DNA from: JAIQFL01 sp035295745
GTDB taxonomy: Bacteria > Acidobacteriota > Terriglobia > Bryobacterales > Bryobacteraceae
Direction of reading: 5' to 3'
Length of the DNA: 64,000 nucleotides
NCBI GenBank assembly: GCA_035295745.1
Contig: DATGIL010000015.1
Location: 186,001-250,000, forward strand
Every line of letters begins with the position of its first letter. The stretch's first letter is position 1. The notes under the pieces were generated by a model. The model had not been told where the DNA came from. It saw only the letters and a list, made by a program, of their open reading frames with translations, and ran no database searches. Below, in pieces: positions 50,714 to 58,889 of this stretch. A program made the position numbers and the translations under genes.

Positions 50714-51952
50714 ATGACCAGACTCGCTTTCGTCAACGGCCTGCTGCTCGCGTTCGAAACCATCCGCACGCATAAGATGCGCGCCTTCCTCACGGTGCTC
50801 GGCGTGATTATCGGGACGGGCACAATCATCGGGGTCAGCGCGATACTGACCGGTTTCGACGCGTCGGTGACGAATGTCCTGCGCAGCTTCGGTCCCAATT
50901 CGATCATCGTGTTCAAGTTCCCGGTTGGGCCTCGGACCAAACGGCTGAGTCCCGAAGAGCGCACGCGCAAAGACCTCACTTACCTCAATGCCATCGACCT
51001 GCGTGAGCGCTGCCGATCGGTGCAAGACGTCTCCACCATGCTGTTCCCGAACGAGGGACCGATCAACGTGCACTATCACGGCAACGACATGTACGACGTG
51101 AATCTGATCGGCGTGGAGGAGGCATACGCCCGCGGCGGACAGGTGGATCTGCATCTGGGGCGCTTCTTCAGCGATGAGGAGAGCCGGAGGCGCATGCCGG
51201 TCGCAGTCATCGGACAGGATCTCGAGAAAGGCCTGTACGCCAACATCGACCCGATCGGCAAGCCAATCACCGTGATGGGGCACGAATTCACCGTAATTGG
51301 CACGATGATCCGGCCCGCGGCGTCGTTCTTCGGCGATACCGACAATCGCGTGCTTCTGCCCTACGGCATGATGCAGAAGATGTTTCCCAACGCGCGCGAA
51401 AACGCCATCGTCGTGACCGCCATGGATGGCAAGCTGCCGCAGGCAGTCGACGAAGTGCGCACCGTGCTTCGAGTGGATCGCCATGTGCCGTACGACAAGC
51501 CGGACAATTTCGCGCTCTCCACCGCCGAGCAGATGGTGGCGGATTTCCGCGAGATCACGGCCATTACCTTTCTCGTGATGGCAGTGCTGAGTTCGATCGG
51601 GCTGCTGGTGGGTGGTATCGGGGTGATGAACATCATGCTGGTCTCGGTGACGGAACGAACTTACGAGATCGGCATTCGCAAGGCGTTGGGCGCGCGCCGG
51701 ACGGACATTCTGATGCAGTTCCTGATTGAGGCAGCGGCGCTCACCGGCCTGGGCGGCGTGGTGGGAATCATCTTCGGCTGGATCATCGCGATTATCAGCC
51801 GTTTCGCATTCGAGTCGATTCCTGCCAGCGTTCCGTTGTGGGCGGCGTCTACCGGCATCGTAATGTCTGTAGGGGTGGGTCTGTTCTTCGGTATCTGGCC
51901 CGCGAACAAAGCGGCGCGCCTCGATCCGGTCGTAGCGCTACGGTACGAATAA
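50714..51952 (+). CDS. ABC transporter permease (MacB/FtsX type), second of pair
   Basis: The 412-residue protein has the same architecture as its upstream neighbour: helix 1 (AFLTVLGVIIGTGTIIGVSA), MacB-PCD domain (about 50-280), and an FtsX core with NIMLVSVTERTYEIGIRKAL, GARRTDILMQFLIEAAALTG and PANKAARLDPVVALRYE. Starting two bases after the first permease, it is translationally linked, and the two probably form a heterodimer exporting a lipoprotein, peptide or antibiotic. The first bases of the gene (TGACCAGACTCGCTTT) recur at 51994-52009, just after its own end. Confidence 0.93.
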   Translation: MTRLAFVNGLLLAFETIRTHKMRAFLTVLGVIIGTGTIIGVSAILTGFDASVTNVLRSFGPNSIIVFKFPVGPRTKRLSPEERTRKDLTYLNAIDLRERCRSVQDVSTMLFPNEGPINVHYHGNDMYDVNLIGVEEAYARGGQVDLHLGRFFSDEESRRRMPVAVIGQDLEKGLYANIDPIGKPITVMGHEFTVIGTMIRPAASFFGDTDNRVLLPYGMMQKMFPNARENAIVVTAMDGKLPQAVDEVRTVLRVDRHVPYDKPDNFALSTAEQMVADFREITAITFLVMAVLSSIGLLVGGIGVMNIMLVSVTERTYEIGIRKALGARRTDILMQFLIEAAALTGLGGVVGIIFGWIIAIISRFAFESIPASVPLWAASTGIVMSVGVGLFFGIWPANKAARLDPVVALRYE

Positions 51953-51957
51953 GAAGT

Positions 51958-52081
51958 GTGGCGCAAAGACCTCCGGGCGTCCGCTAATTCCAGTGACCAG
52001 ACTCGCTTTTGAGGTGGCGCGAACGACCCGAAAAAGCGTCGAGAAGAGTCTCGACGCGCCAAACAGGAGTGTTTGCGCCAC
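51958..52081. repeat. Family B repeat, copy 3, with terminal inverted repeats
   Basis: The left end GTGGCGCAAAGACCTCC (51958-51974) and right end GGAGTGTTTGCGCCAC (52066-52081) are near-perfect inverted repeats. The inside carries the family B core (GTCGAGAAGAGTCTCGACGC, CAAACAGGAGT) and a 16-base copy of the permease start. At 124 bp with terminal inverted repeats it looks like a miniature mobile element. Confidence 0.65.
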
Positions 52082-52099
52082 GGGTTCGCGGTACGGAAC

Positions 52100-53812
52100 T
52101 TATTCGCCGATGCAGTAGAGGCGCGTCGCGGTGGCCACGTAGATGCGGCCGGAGCGATCCATCGCAGGAGCCGTCGTGACCGCTTCGTCAAGCTTGAGTT
52201 GCCACACTTGCTTGCCTGCTGCCGATATGGCGTACACGGTCGATCCCTTGCCGAAGTAAATGGTCCCGCCCGCGTCGTGGATCGGAGTTTGAGCTTCCCC
52301 TGGTCCATCACCCTGGAAAGCCCACCGGCGCTTGGCGTCGTGTACGCTGATCAAGCTCTGTCCGAACGCCGCCAGCACATCTTTGTTCCTGGTAATCGCC
52401 AGACCGTGCGCGGCACCGGCCTCGGATGGGTATCGCCACAGGACCGATGCCGAAGGGCTCACCGCGAAGAGAGTCCCCTTGTTGGTTCCCACGTAGAAAG
52501 CGCCGGATTCGTCGATCACGGGCGCGGCGGCGCGGCCGTCGATTTCCACTTGCCACAACCGATCGTCCGCACGGAAGAAATACCAGTGCGTGATCGAGCT
52601 GTCGGCGGGGGCCATGCCGTTGCTGTTGTAGGAATGGCCCTGCCACATAAAAAGTCCGAGGAACTTGTTCTCCGAAACACCCTCCCGAATCGGCTTGCCT
52701 TCCGGGCTCAACACTCGCGTCCGGCCCGTAAACGAAGTGACCTGCAGCGCTCCGTCGGGAGCGAAGCTCACCTGGTCGTTCAGCGGCAACGGCACGCTCC
52801 AGAGAACCTGACCGTTATCCACACAGCGCAGAATGCGGTCGCGCACACTCCAGACGTAGACGCGCCCATCAGGACCGATCAGCGGACTGTTCTGATCCTT
52901 GCTGCCGGCGTCGGCTTTCCACACCAGGCGCGGCTGCCGCGGTCCACGGTAGGGCGAGTATCCGCTCCTCCGCGGATCGAAGCCATCCATTGGCCACATG
53001 GGACCGCTCGCATTCGCGATACTCGCAGGATTGGTCGGGATGGCCGTGCCGCCGCCTGCGTTCCCCTCAGGAGGCGTCACACTCCCGGTCGTGAAGGTGA
53101 AATCCGGGACAGTCCCATCGATCAAGTGCGGGACCTGTTTTCCTCCTGAGGCACGGCTGACCTCCGACCGGACGCGCGCGAGCGCGGCTGCCGGCTTCGA
53201 GCCGGGTTCACCGATGGCGCGGATTACTGCGTTCGTAAAGACGTCGACGGCCGATCCCGAAGAATCGGGCACCGCCTGATTCGGCGCAGCCGCGAACTCC
53301 ACGAGCATATGGCGAGCCGGCGGCATCGGCGCCAGTCCCTCGGGAAGTCCTGGCCCCGGCCGGCTGGCGTCCAGCAGCAGCACACTGCCCGCAGCCTTTT
53401 TCAGCTCGAGCCGGCGTTGCAAATTCCGCAGCGAAAAAGCCGCGAGGCCGGGCGGGGATTGATCCTTCGGGTCGAATCCAATCGGCAGAATGTAATTCAA
53501 TTCGTCCGTCTGATAGCCGTATCCCGAGTAGTAGACCAGCACGAAATCGCCGGCCTGCACCGTGTCGGTGAACTGCCGGATGGCGGCGACGAGCGCGCTC
53601 TGCGACAAGTCTCTGGCCACCTGGCATTGGAAGCGTGCCTTGGAAAGCGCCTCGGCCAGCGCGTCGGCACTCGGTTTCGGAGACTCCAGCCTGGGCAGGT
53701 GTTCGTAGGAGGAGTTAGCCACGAGCAGAGCGCGGCGAGCGGCAGCGCGGCTGGTCGCGGGCGCGCCCAGGAGGCATCCCACGAGAACTGCGCTGACGAT
53801 CCCCAACCTCAT
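52100..53812 (-). CDS. Caspase-fold (peptidase C14) pseudo-protease fused to a PQQ-type propeller
   Basis: The 570-residue protein starts at ATG 53812, overlapping the kinase stop (ATGA). The signal peptide is RLGIVSAVLVGCLLGAPATS. Residues about 25-225 have the caspase fold: RRALLVANSSYEHLPRLESP, then GDFVLVYYSGYGYQ where caspases have YYSGHG, and SVLLLDASRPGP where caspases have DACR. The catalytic His is Tyr98 and the catalytic Cys is Ser150, so no cysteine protease activity is expected. Residues about 275-570 form a PQQ-like beta-propeller (SPLIGPDGRVYVWSVRDRIL, GTIYFGKGSTVYAISAAGKQ, GRIYVATATRLYCIGE). It is co-translated with a Ser/Thr kinase and is probably its periplasmic partner. Confidence 0.9.
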   Translation of the reverse strand: MRLGIVSAVLVGCLLGAPATSRAAARRALLVANSSYEHLPRLESPKPSADALAEALSKARFQCQVARDLSQSALVAAIRQFTDTVQAGDFVLVYYSGYGYQTDELNYILPIGFDPKDQSPPGLAAFSLRNLQRRLELKKAAGSVLLLDASRPGPGLPEGLAPMPPARHMLVEFAAAPNQAVPDSSGSAVDVFTNAVIRAIGEPGSKPAAALARVRSEVSRASGGKQVPHLIDGTVPDFTFTTGSVTPPEGNAGGGTAIPTNPASIANASGPMWPMDGFDPRRSGYSPYRGPRQPRLVWKADAGSKDQNSPLIGPDGRVYVWSVRDRILRCVDNGQVLWSVPLPLNDQVSFAPDGALQVTSFTGRTRVLSPEGKPIREGVSENKFLGLFMWQGHSYNSNGMAPADSSITHWYFFRADDRLWQVEIDGRAAAPVIDESGAFYVGTNKGTLFAVSPSASVLWRYPSEAGAAHGLAITRNKDVLAAFGQSLISVHDAKRRWAFQGDGPGEAQTPIHDAGGTIYFGKGSTVYAISAAGKQVWQLKLDEAVTTAPAMDRSGRIYVATATRLYCIGE

Positions 53813-56550
53813 GGCGCCACCTCCCAACGAATCCTCACTTCCGATCGCGCGGTCACCGGGTTTTCCAATACCAGGCGCGGGTCCCAGCAATTTCCCGCTG
53901 CCGGACTGGTCACTACGCGCACACTGGACGGTAAGACGGTTATGCGGATGGGAACACCTTTCGGGAAAATGTCGCCGCGCACCCCGCCGAAGGAGGCCAC
54001 GTGATTTCGAATCTCGAGTTGCGAGCCGGCGGGGAGGCTACCGGTCCAGGTGAGTTCGCCATTGGGCAGGTCGCCGTACTCCTCCATGTTGAAGGCGGCC
54101 GCCTTGCACGCGGGTACCGGCGGCGCAGTGCCTCCTCCGGCCGAACCCTGTGGTTCTGTAACGTTGATCGTGACGGGCTGTTCGGCGGATTGTCCGGCCG
54201 GGTCCTGCGCGTGCACCACGAAATGAAACGCGCCCGCCGTGCCGGCCATACCGGAGATGCGCCCCGTCTCGGAGTTCAGCGTGAGGCCGCCTGGGAGTGA
54301 TCCATCGCGAACGCTCCAGGCGAGTGGAGTGTTGACGGAAGCGCGTAGATCCAACGAGTAGGGGGCGTCGCGCATCACGGTTTGCGCTGTGACTTCGTCG
54401 ATGGTCAGTCCGGCAACGGGCTGTTGCGGATGCAGTTTACCCCGGAGAAGCACTGCCACGAGCGCGATCCCGATGAGAACAACGGAGGCCAAAGCGATCC
54501 AGATCGCCTTGGAGTTGCGCGCAGGCTTTACGATCCTCGGGGGACGGGGTTCCGGAGTAATCGCGGGACTCGGCAGTTCCCTGGTGGCGTCCGGGTCTTC
54601 TCGCGGCGGAGGAACTTGCGGCGGAGGAAGGGAGGGGGGATCGACGGGCCGAGGCGGTGGCGGCGCCGCGCGCCCGGAGAGCGTCGCGTCCAGCTTGCCG
54701 ATCTCTGCACGCCATCGCTCGATGTCCGGATCGTCGGCCGGCGCCGGTTCCGCGGGCGCTACCGGATCCGCGGGGGCCTCGACGGGCTCAGGCCGGTGCA
54801 GGGAAGCCAGCGAAATCTTCGCCTGCAGTTGCAGACGTGCCAGATCCCAATCGTCTCCCAACCGGTCAATCGCCTCTTCGAGTACCTTCATCGCCCGTTC
54901 AAATTCCTGGGAGGCAATCAGCCGTTCGGCTTCCGCGCAGGCCTTCGCGATCTGCTCTCCCCGGCTCTCTGCCGGCGGTACAGCGGGGGTTTTCGGCTGC
55001 TGGGCTTCTCGCGCGGCGATCTGTCTGCGAATATCCTGCAGCAGTTCTTTTCCCAACTGGTTCGACGGATCGGACGACAAGACTTCCGCAACGGCATGAT
55101 ACGCCTGCGTCAGATTCTGTTCCCGCAACAGGTTCTCGGCTTCGTACAGGCCCTTGTCGCGAACTCGAGCCTGTTCCACCTGGCCGGCGACCCAATCCAT
55201 ACGCGGCTGCAGGTTTGGATTGGTCACGCCCAGTTCGCGCATCGAATCCAGAAGGCCGGCCGCATCTTCGAAGCGTTGCTCGCTGACAGCCGCCTCGGCT
55301 TGCCCGAGCAGGGTCTCGAAGCGTACCGCGGCATCGCGGCGCCGTACCGCTTCTTCAATTTCGGACCGGAGTTGGCGGCACTCCTCATGACCGGGATCGA
55401 GCCGCAGCGCCTTCCTTACCGAGGTCTTCGCGAAATCCAACTGTCCGGCGGCAAAAAGCTCGTCGGCTTCTTTGTGGAGCCGGTCGGCCTCCGCGCAGCG
55501 CAACTCCGAAAGTATGTCGCGCGTATCGGCAAGAACGTCCGACAGGCTGCTGTAGCGCGCTTCGCGCTCGCGTGCCAGCGCCCGCAAGATCAAACTTTCG
55601 AGGCCCGCGGGACACTCCGGCGCAGACTGTCGCGGCGGCTCCGGCTCGGAGTTGGCGATCTTGAAGATGATGCTCACGGGGTCGGCGGCGGCATAGGGAT
55701 TGACGCCGGTCACGAGTTCGTAAAACGTGACACCGTACGCAAATACATCTGTCAACGCGTCCGCCGTCCCGCTGAACTGTTCGGGCGCCATGTACATGAT
55801 GCTCCCGATGAGCAATCCGGTCTGCGTCAGCCGGGTCGCGCTTTCTCCCCATCGAGCGATCCCGAAATCCATGATCTTCACCGACCTGTCGGTGAGTTGC
55901 ATGATGTTGGCGGGCTTGACGTCGCGATGCGTGATGCCGCATTCGTGCGCGTACTGCAGCCCTTCCGCCACCTCCGTCATAATCTCGACCTTCTCGAGAA
56001 GCGACAGCGACTGCCGGCGGATCAGTTCCTGGAGAGTGGTGCCGTCCAGGTACTCCATCACCAGATACGGGACGCCGTTTTCTTCGCCGTACTCGTGGAC
56101 GGTGACGATGTTCTTATGGTGCAGATTGGCGACAGTCTTGGCTTCGGCCTGGAAGCGGCGTACCAAGTCGGGGTTTCCTGGAGCGCTCAGGACCTTGATG
56201 GCAACCACTCTGCCGACGGTACGATCGAGCGCACTGTAAACCTGCCCGCTGCCGCCCGATCCGATGGTGCCGGTGATTTCGTAACGCCCGATTCGCAGCA
56301 TTGGAGGAGGCGGAGGGAGAGCCTCGTTCACAGCCACCACGACGTCGCCGCTTTTTCGCGTGCGAAGATACTCAGGCAGCGCCGACTTCACTTCCCGAAG
56401 CAGATCGTCGTTACCCTGGCACTGCTTGGCGACGAACCCCTCGCGCTCCTCCGGACGCACCTGTGCGGCCTGTTCGCAGACCTCGGTGATCCGTTGACGA
56501 GTCTCGGGTGTCACAATGGTGGCGGCTTCCCTCCGGAACGACCGATTCAC
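53809..56550 (-). CDS. Membrane Ser/Thr kinase with TPR-like region and Ig-like periplasmic domains
   Basis: The 913-residue kinase domain covers about 90-355: IGSGGSGQVYSALD, Lys119 (VVAIKVL), HRDVKPANIM with Asp210, DFGIARWG with Asp228, and IGSIMYMAPEQFSG. TPR-like helices cover about 360-600. A Pro-rich linker (PPPPRPVDPPSLPPPQVPPP) leads to a transmembrane helix at about 700-720 (AIWIALASVVLIGIALVAVL). A putative Ig-like domain (LAWSVRDGSLPGGLTLNSET, GRISGMAGTAGAFHF) and a beta-rich tail follow in the periplasm. The GTG start at 56550 has a hairpin (56554-56569) three bases upstream and no ribosome site, so translation may begin later. It is co-translated with the pseudo-caspase gene. 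Confidence 0.92.
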   Translation of the reverse strand: MNRSFRREAATIVTPETRQRITEVCEQAAQVRPEEREGFVAKQCQGNDDLLREVKSALPEYLRTRKSGDVVVAVNEALPPPPPMLRIGRYEITGTIGSGGSGQVYSALDRTVGRVVAIKVLSAPGNPDLVRRFQAEAKTVANLHHKNIVTVHEYGEENGVPYLVMEYLDGTTLQELIRRQSLSLLEKVEIMTEVAEGLQYAHECGITHRDVKPANIMQLTDRSVKIMDFGIARWGESATRLTQTGLLIGSIMYMAPEQFSGTADALTDVFAYGVTFYELVTGVNPYAAADPVSIIFKIANSEPEPPRQSAPECPAGLESLILRALAREREARYSSLSDVLADTRDILSELRCAEADRLHKEADELFAAGQLDFAKTSVRKALRLDPGHEECRQLRSEIEEAVRRRDAAVRFETLLGQAEAAVSEQRFEDAAGLLDSMRELGVTNPNLQPRMDWVAGQVEQARVRDKGLYEAENLLREQNLTQAYHAVAEVLSSDPSNQLGKELLQDIRRQIAAREAQQPKTPAVPPAESRGEQIAKACAEAERLIASQEFERAMKVLEEAIDRLGDDWDLARLQLQAKISLASLHRPEPVEAPADPVAPAEPAPADDPDIERWRAEIGKLDATLSGRAAPPPPRPVDPPSLPPPQVPPPREDPDATRELPSPAITPEPRPPRIVKPARNSKAIWIALASVVLIGIALVAVLLRGKLHPQQPVAGLTIDEVTAQTVMRDAPYSLDLRASVNTPLAWSVRDGSLPGGLTLNSETGRISGMAGTAGAFHFVVHAQDPAGQSAEQPVTINVTEPQGSAGGGTAPPVPACKAAAFNMEEYGDLPNGELTWTGSLPAGSQLEIRNHVASFGGVRGDIFPKGVPIRITVLPSSVRVVTSPAAGNCWDPRLVLENPVTARSEVRIRWEVAP

Positions 56551-56902
56551 TAAAGCGCCGTGTGGCGCTGGGATGCCCTCTTTAAAATAGTAAGCGTTAC
56601 AAGTCTATCGTTTCAATCGATTCCAGTACCCGTATCTCCAGTCCGCCGGTTGCGAAAGGATCGCAACTCACCTAAGCGGCGAACGAAATCGAGCCGTAGG
56701 ACTTCCCTCCTCACTCCTCCCAGCCCGGTTGCGCGAAGAGAATTCTTCTGCCTTCTGCCTTCGTGAGCAAGCGAGGAAAACAGACTATTCCATACCGCTT
56801 GCGCTGTGACATAATGTGAGATCTTTCGCATCTTCTCCCGCCTCCGTTTGGTCGGGGAGTTGTCGGGCGCCGAGAGCCGCTTGCGCGGAAGGAGACATCA
56901 GA
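56551..56902. other. Divergent promoter region, kinase and asparaginase genes
   Basis: AGCGCC gtgt GGCGCT (56554-56569) is a perfect hairpin next to the kinase start. CATAAT near 56811 with TTCCAT 16 bases upstream is a weak promoter for the asparaginase gene. A 12-base fragment of repeat A, GTGAGCAAGCGA, lies at 56763-56774. No gene is recognised. Confidence 0.45.
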
Positions 56903-58021
56903 ATGAAGGACAACAGGTTCAGTCGGCGAACTGCCCTGAAAGTGGCAGCTGCGCTGCCGATGGTCCAGGTTGTCGAGGCCCAGTCGAAACCCAGAAATGT
57001 GGTTATCTCTAGCGCCAACTCCTTCAATGGAGGTGTGAACTGCTGTGCCAAGGCGTTGGAGATGATAGCGGCGGGCAGCGATACTTTGGACGCGGTAGTG
57101 GCGGGCGTAAATATTGTTGAGCTCGATCCACGGGACACCAGTGTGGGATATGGCGGTCTTCCGAATGAAGATGGCGTAGTCGAGTTGGACTGCAGTTGCA
57201 TGCATGGTCCTACGCGCCGTGGCGGCTCTGTGGCCGCGCTCCGTGGGATTAAGACGCCGTCGAAGATCGCACAATTGGTACTGCTAGAGACCGATCACAT
57301 GATGTTGGCCGGCGAAGGCGCCTTAAAATTCGCAAAGGCCTACGGCTACGTCGAGGAAGATTTGCTCACCGATCGCTCGCGCCTTGCATGGCGGATGTGG
57401 AAGCGCGAGATGCGCGACCGCAACGGGCACACCAATTGGGAACCAGGCATTGACGGGCCGCCTAAGCCGAAGAAGATCGGCGAGTTGCGGCAGGCATTTC
57501 CGCAGTACGATGAAGAGACTATCGCGTGGGCCTATGACGTTGCCGTCAATCCGCCCCACGGTACGATTAATTGCATTTCGTTAAACGAAAAGGGAGAGAT
57601 GTCGGCGATTACCACTACCAGCGGACTGGCGTGGAAGATCTCCGGCAGAGTCGGGGATTCGCCGATCATCGGCGGTGGGCTTTGGCTCGACCAGGACATC
57701 GGTGGGGCAGGCTCCACGGGCCGCGGCGAAGAGAATTTGCGAGTCGCCGGGGCGCACACCATTGTCGAAAATATGCGGCATGGCATGTCGCCGAAAGAAG
57801 CCGCGCTCGACGCCTTGAAGCGGGTCGCCCGCAATTTTGATAATGATGAGGAACGTCTCAAAGCGGTCGATCTGAATTTTTACGTTCTACGCAAAGATGG
57901 AGAGTATGCAGGCGCGTCTCTATGGGGCCGCACCGGGCGCGAACCGCAATTTGTGGTCGCGACGAGCGACAAAGGAAGCCGCCAGGAACCGTGCGTCCAC
58001 CTGTTGGAGCGTAAATCGTAA
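56903..58021 (+). CDS. Tat-exported Ntn hydrolase, glycosylasparaginase/isoaspartyl peptidase family
   Basis: The 372-residue protein starts at ATG 56903 with GGAAGGAGA upstream. The twin-arginine signal is MKDNRFSRRTALKVAAALP, cleaved near VVEAQS. The protein then follows N4-(beta-N-acetylglucosaminyl)-L-asparaginases: VGYGGLPNEDGVVELDCSCM, and the autoprocessing site before Thr221 in NPPHGTINCIS. GDSPIIGGGLWLD and the GGAGSTGRGEENLRVAGAHT substrate loop are also present. Self-cleavage before Thr221 should give alpha and beta subunits. Export suggests it scavenges asparagine-linked glycan or isoaspartyl peptide in the periplasm. The act operon starts 208 bases downstream. Confidence 0.9.
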   Translation: MKDNRFSRRTALKVAAALPMVQVVEAQSKPRNVVISSANSFNGGVNCCAKALEMIAAGSDTLDAVVAGVNIVELDPRDTSVGYGGLPNEDGVVELDCSCMHGPTRRGGSVAALRGIKTPSKIAQLVLLETDHMMLAGEGALKFAKAYGYVEEDLLTDRSRLAWRMWKREMRDRNGHTNWEPGIDGPPKPKKIGELRQAFPQYDEETIAWAYDVAVNPPHGTINCISLNEKGEMSAITTTSGLAWKISGRVGDSPIIGGGLWLDQDIGGAGSTGRGEENLRVAGAHTIVENMRHGMSPKEAALDALKRVARNFDNDEERLKAVDLNFYVLRKDGEYAGASLWGRTGREPQFVVATSDKGSRQEPCVHLLERKS

Positions 58022-58041
58022 CCAAACCTAAATCATTTGAT

Positions 58042-58056
58042 CGTCCATTTTGGACG
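58042..58056. terminator. Weak hairpin after the asparaginase gene
   Basis: CGTCCA ttt TGGACG at 58042-58056 is a perfect 6-bp stem with a triloop, 21 bases after the asparaginase stop. No U-tract follows, so termination is uncertain. The rest of 58022-58229 holds the leader of the act operon, in which no clear promoter was identified. Confidence 0.35.
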
Positions 58057-58229
58057 TGATAGTTGTTAACGTTGAAACAAAGTTCCTGATTTTGCATCCC
58101 ATCTACTTGGTGGATTCCTGCGAAACTGGAAGAACAAAACGGATAACAGAGTTGGTGGTTTGCTGTCGTTGATTTTGCCGAATGCGAAACCAAGAAAATT
58201 TGACCCTTGATCTGGGTAGGCGATAGCCT

Positions 58230-58889
58230 ATGCCGCAGATTTTTCATCACAGCACGAACACGTTTGCGCGGATTACGATTTTCGGCGCAGTGTTCTTTCT
58301 AGGCTTTCTCACGTGGGTATTTGCCGAGCTGAATTCTTCTTCGTACGCGACCCGCGCGAATGAGGCTCGCGAGCAGCCCGTTCCGTTTAGCCATGCGCAT
58401 CACGTGGGCGGCCTGGGGGTGGATTGCCGCTATTGTCACACGACGGTAGAAACTTCGAGCTTCGCGAATATCCCTCCCACCAAGACTTGCATGAACTGTC
58501 ATTCGCAGATCTGGAATTCCAGCCCGACGCTGGAACCGGTGCGCAGCAGTTTCCGCACGGGGGAGTCGCTCCACTGGACCCGAGTTAACGATCTGCCGGA
58601 TTTTGTGTATTTCAATCACAGCATCCACATCAACAAGGGTGTCGGGTGCGAAAGCTGCCACGGCAGAGTGGACCGGATGCCGCTCACCTGGCAGGAGAAT
58701 TCGCTCCAGATGGAGTGGTGCCTCAATTGTCATCGTCATCCGGAAAAGTACGTGAGGCCTCGCCAGTTCATCACCACCATGGGATATCAGCCCGCGGGCG
58801 ATCAGGAAGAGATCGGACACAAACTGGTGGAGGAGTACAAGATTCAAGACCCGCGCGTGCTGACGAGTTGTTCGACTTGCCACCGATGA
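58230..58889 (+). CDS. actA: Alternative complex III pentaheme cytochrome c subunit
   Basis: The 219-residue protein has an uncleaved N-terminal anchor (ITIFGAVFFLGFLTWVFAEL). Five CxxCH heme sites follow: CRYCH, CMNCH, CESCH, CLNCH and CSTCH. The first is preceded by PFSHAHHVGGLGVDCRYCH, a hallmark of ActA. It receives electrons from quinol oxidation in the complex and passes them on in the periplasm. The stop overlaps the actB start (ATGA). Five genes in act order follow, which makes the assignment secure. Confidence 0.96.
   Translation: MPQIFHHSTNTFARITIFGAVFFLGFLTWVFAELNSSSYATRANEAREQPVPFSHAHHVGGLGVDCRYCHTTVETSSFANIPPTKTCMNCHSQIWNSSPTLEPVRSSFRTGESLHWTRVNDLPDFVYFNHSIHINKGVGCESCHGRVDRMPLTWQENSLQMEWCLNCHRHPEKYVRPRQFITTMGYQPAGDQEEIGHKLVEEYKIQDPRVLTSCSTCHR

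Noticed and set aside
54382..56553. 723-codon plus-strand frame opposite the kinase gene
   Set aside because: Antisense shadow of a kinase with all catalytic motifs; no domain is recognised in it.
56763..56774. Fifth copy of repeat A
   Set aside because: Only the 12-base GTGAGCAAGCGA half is present, without the inverted partner; mentioned as a fragment only.
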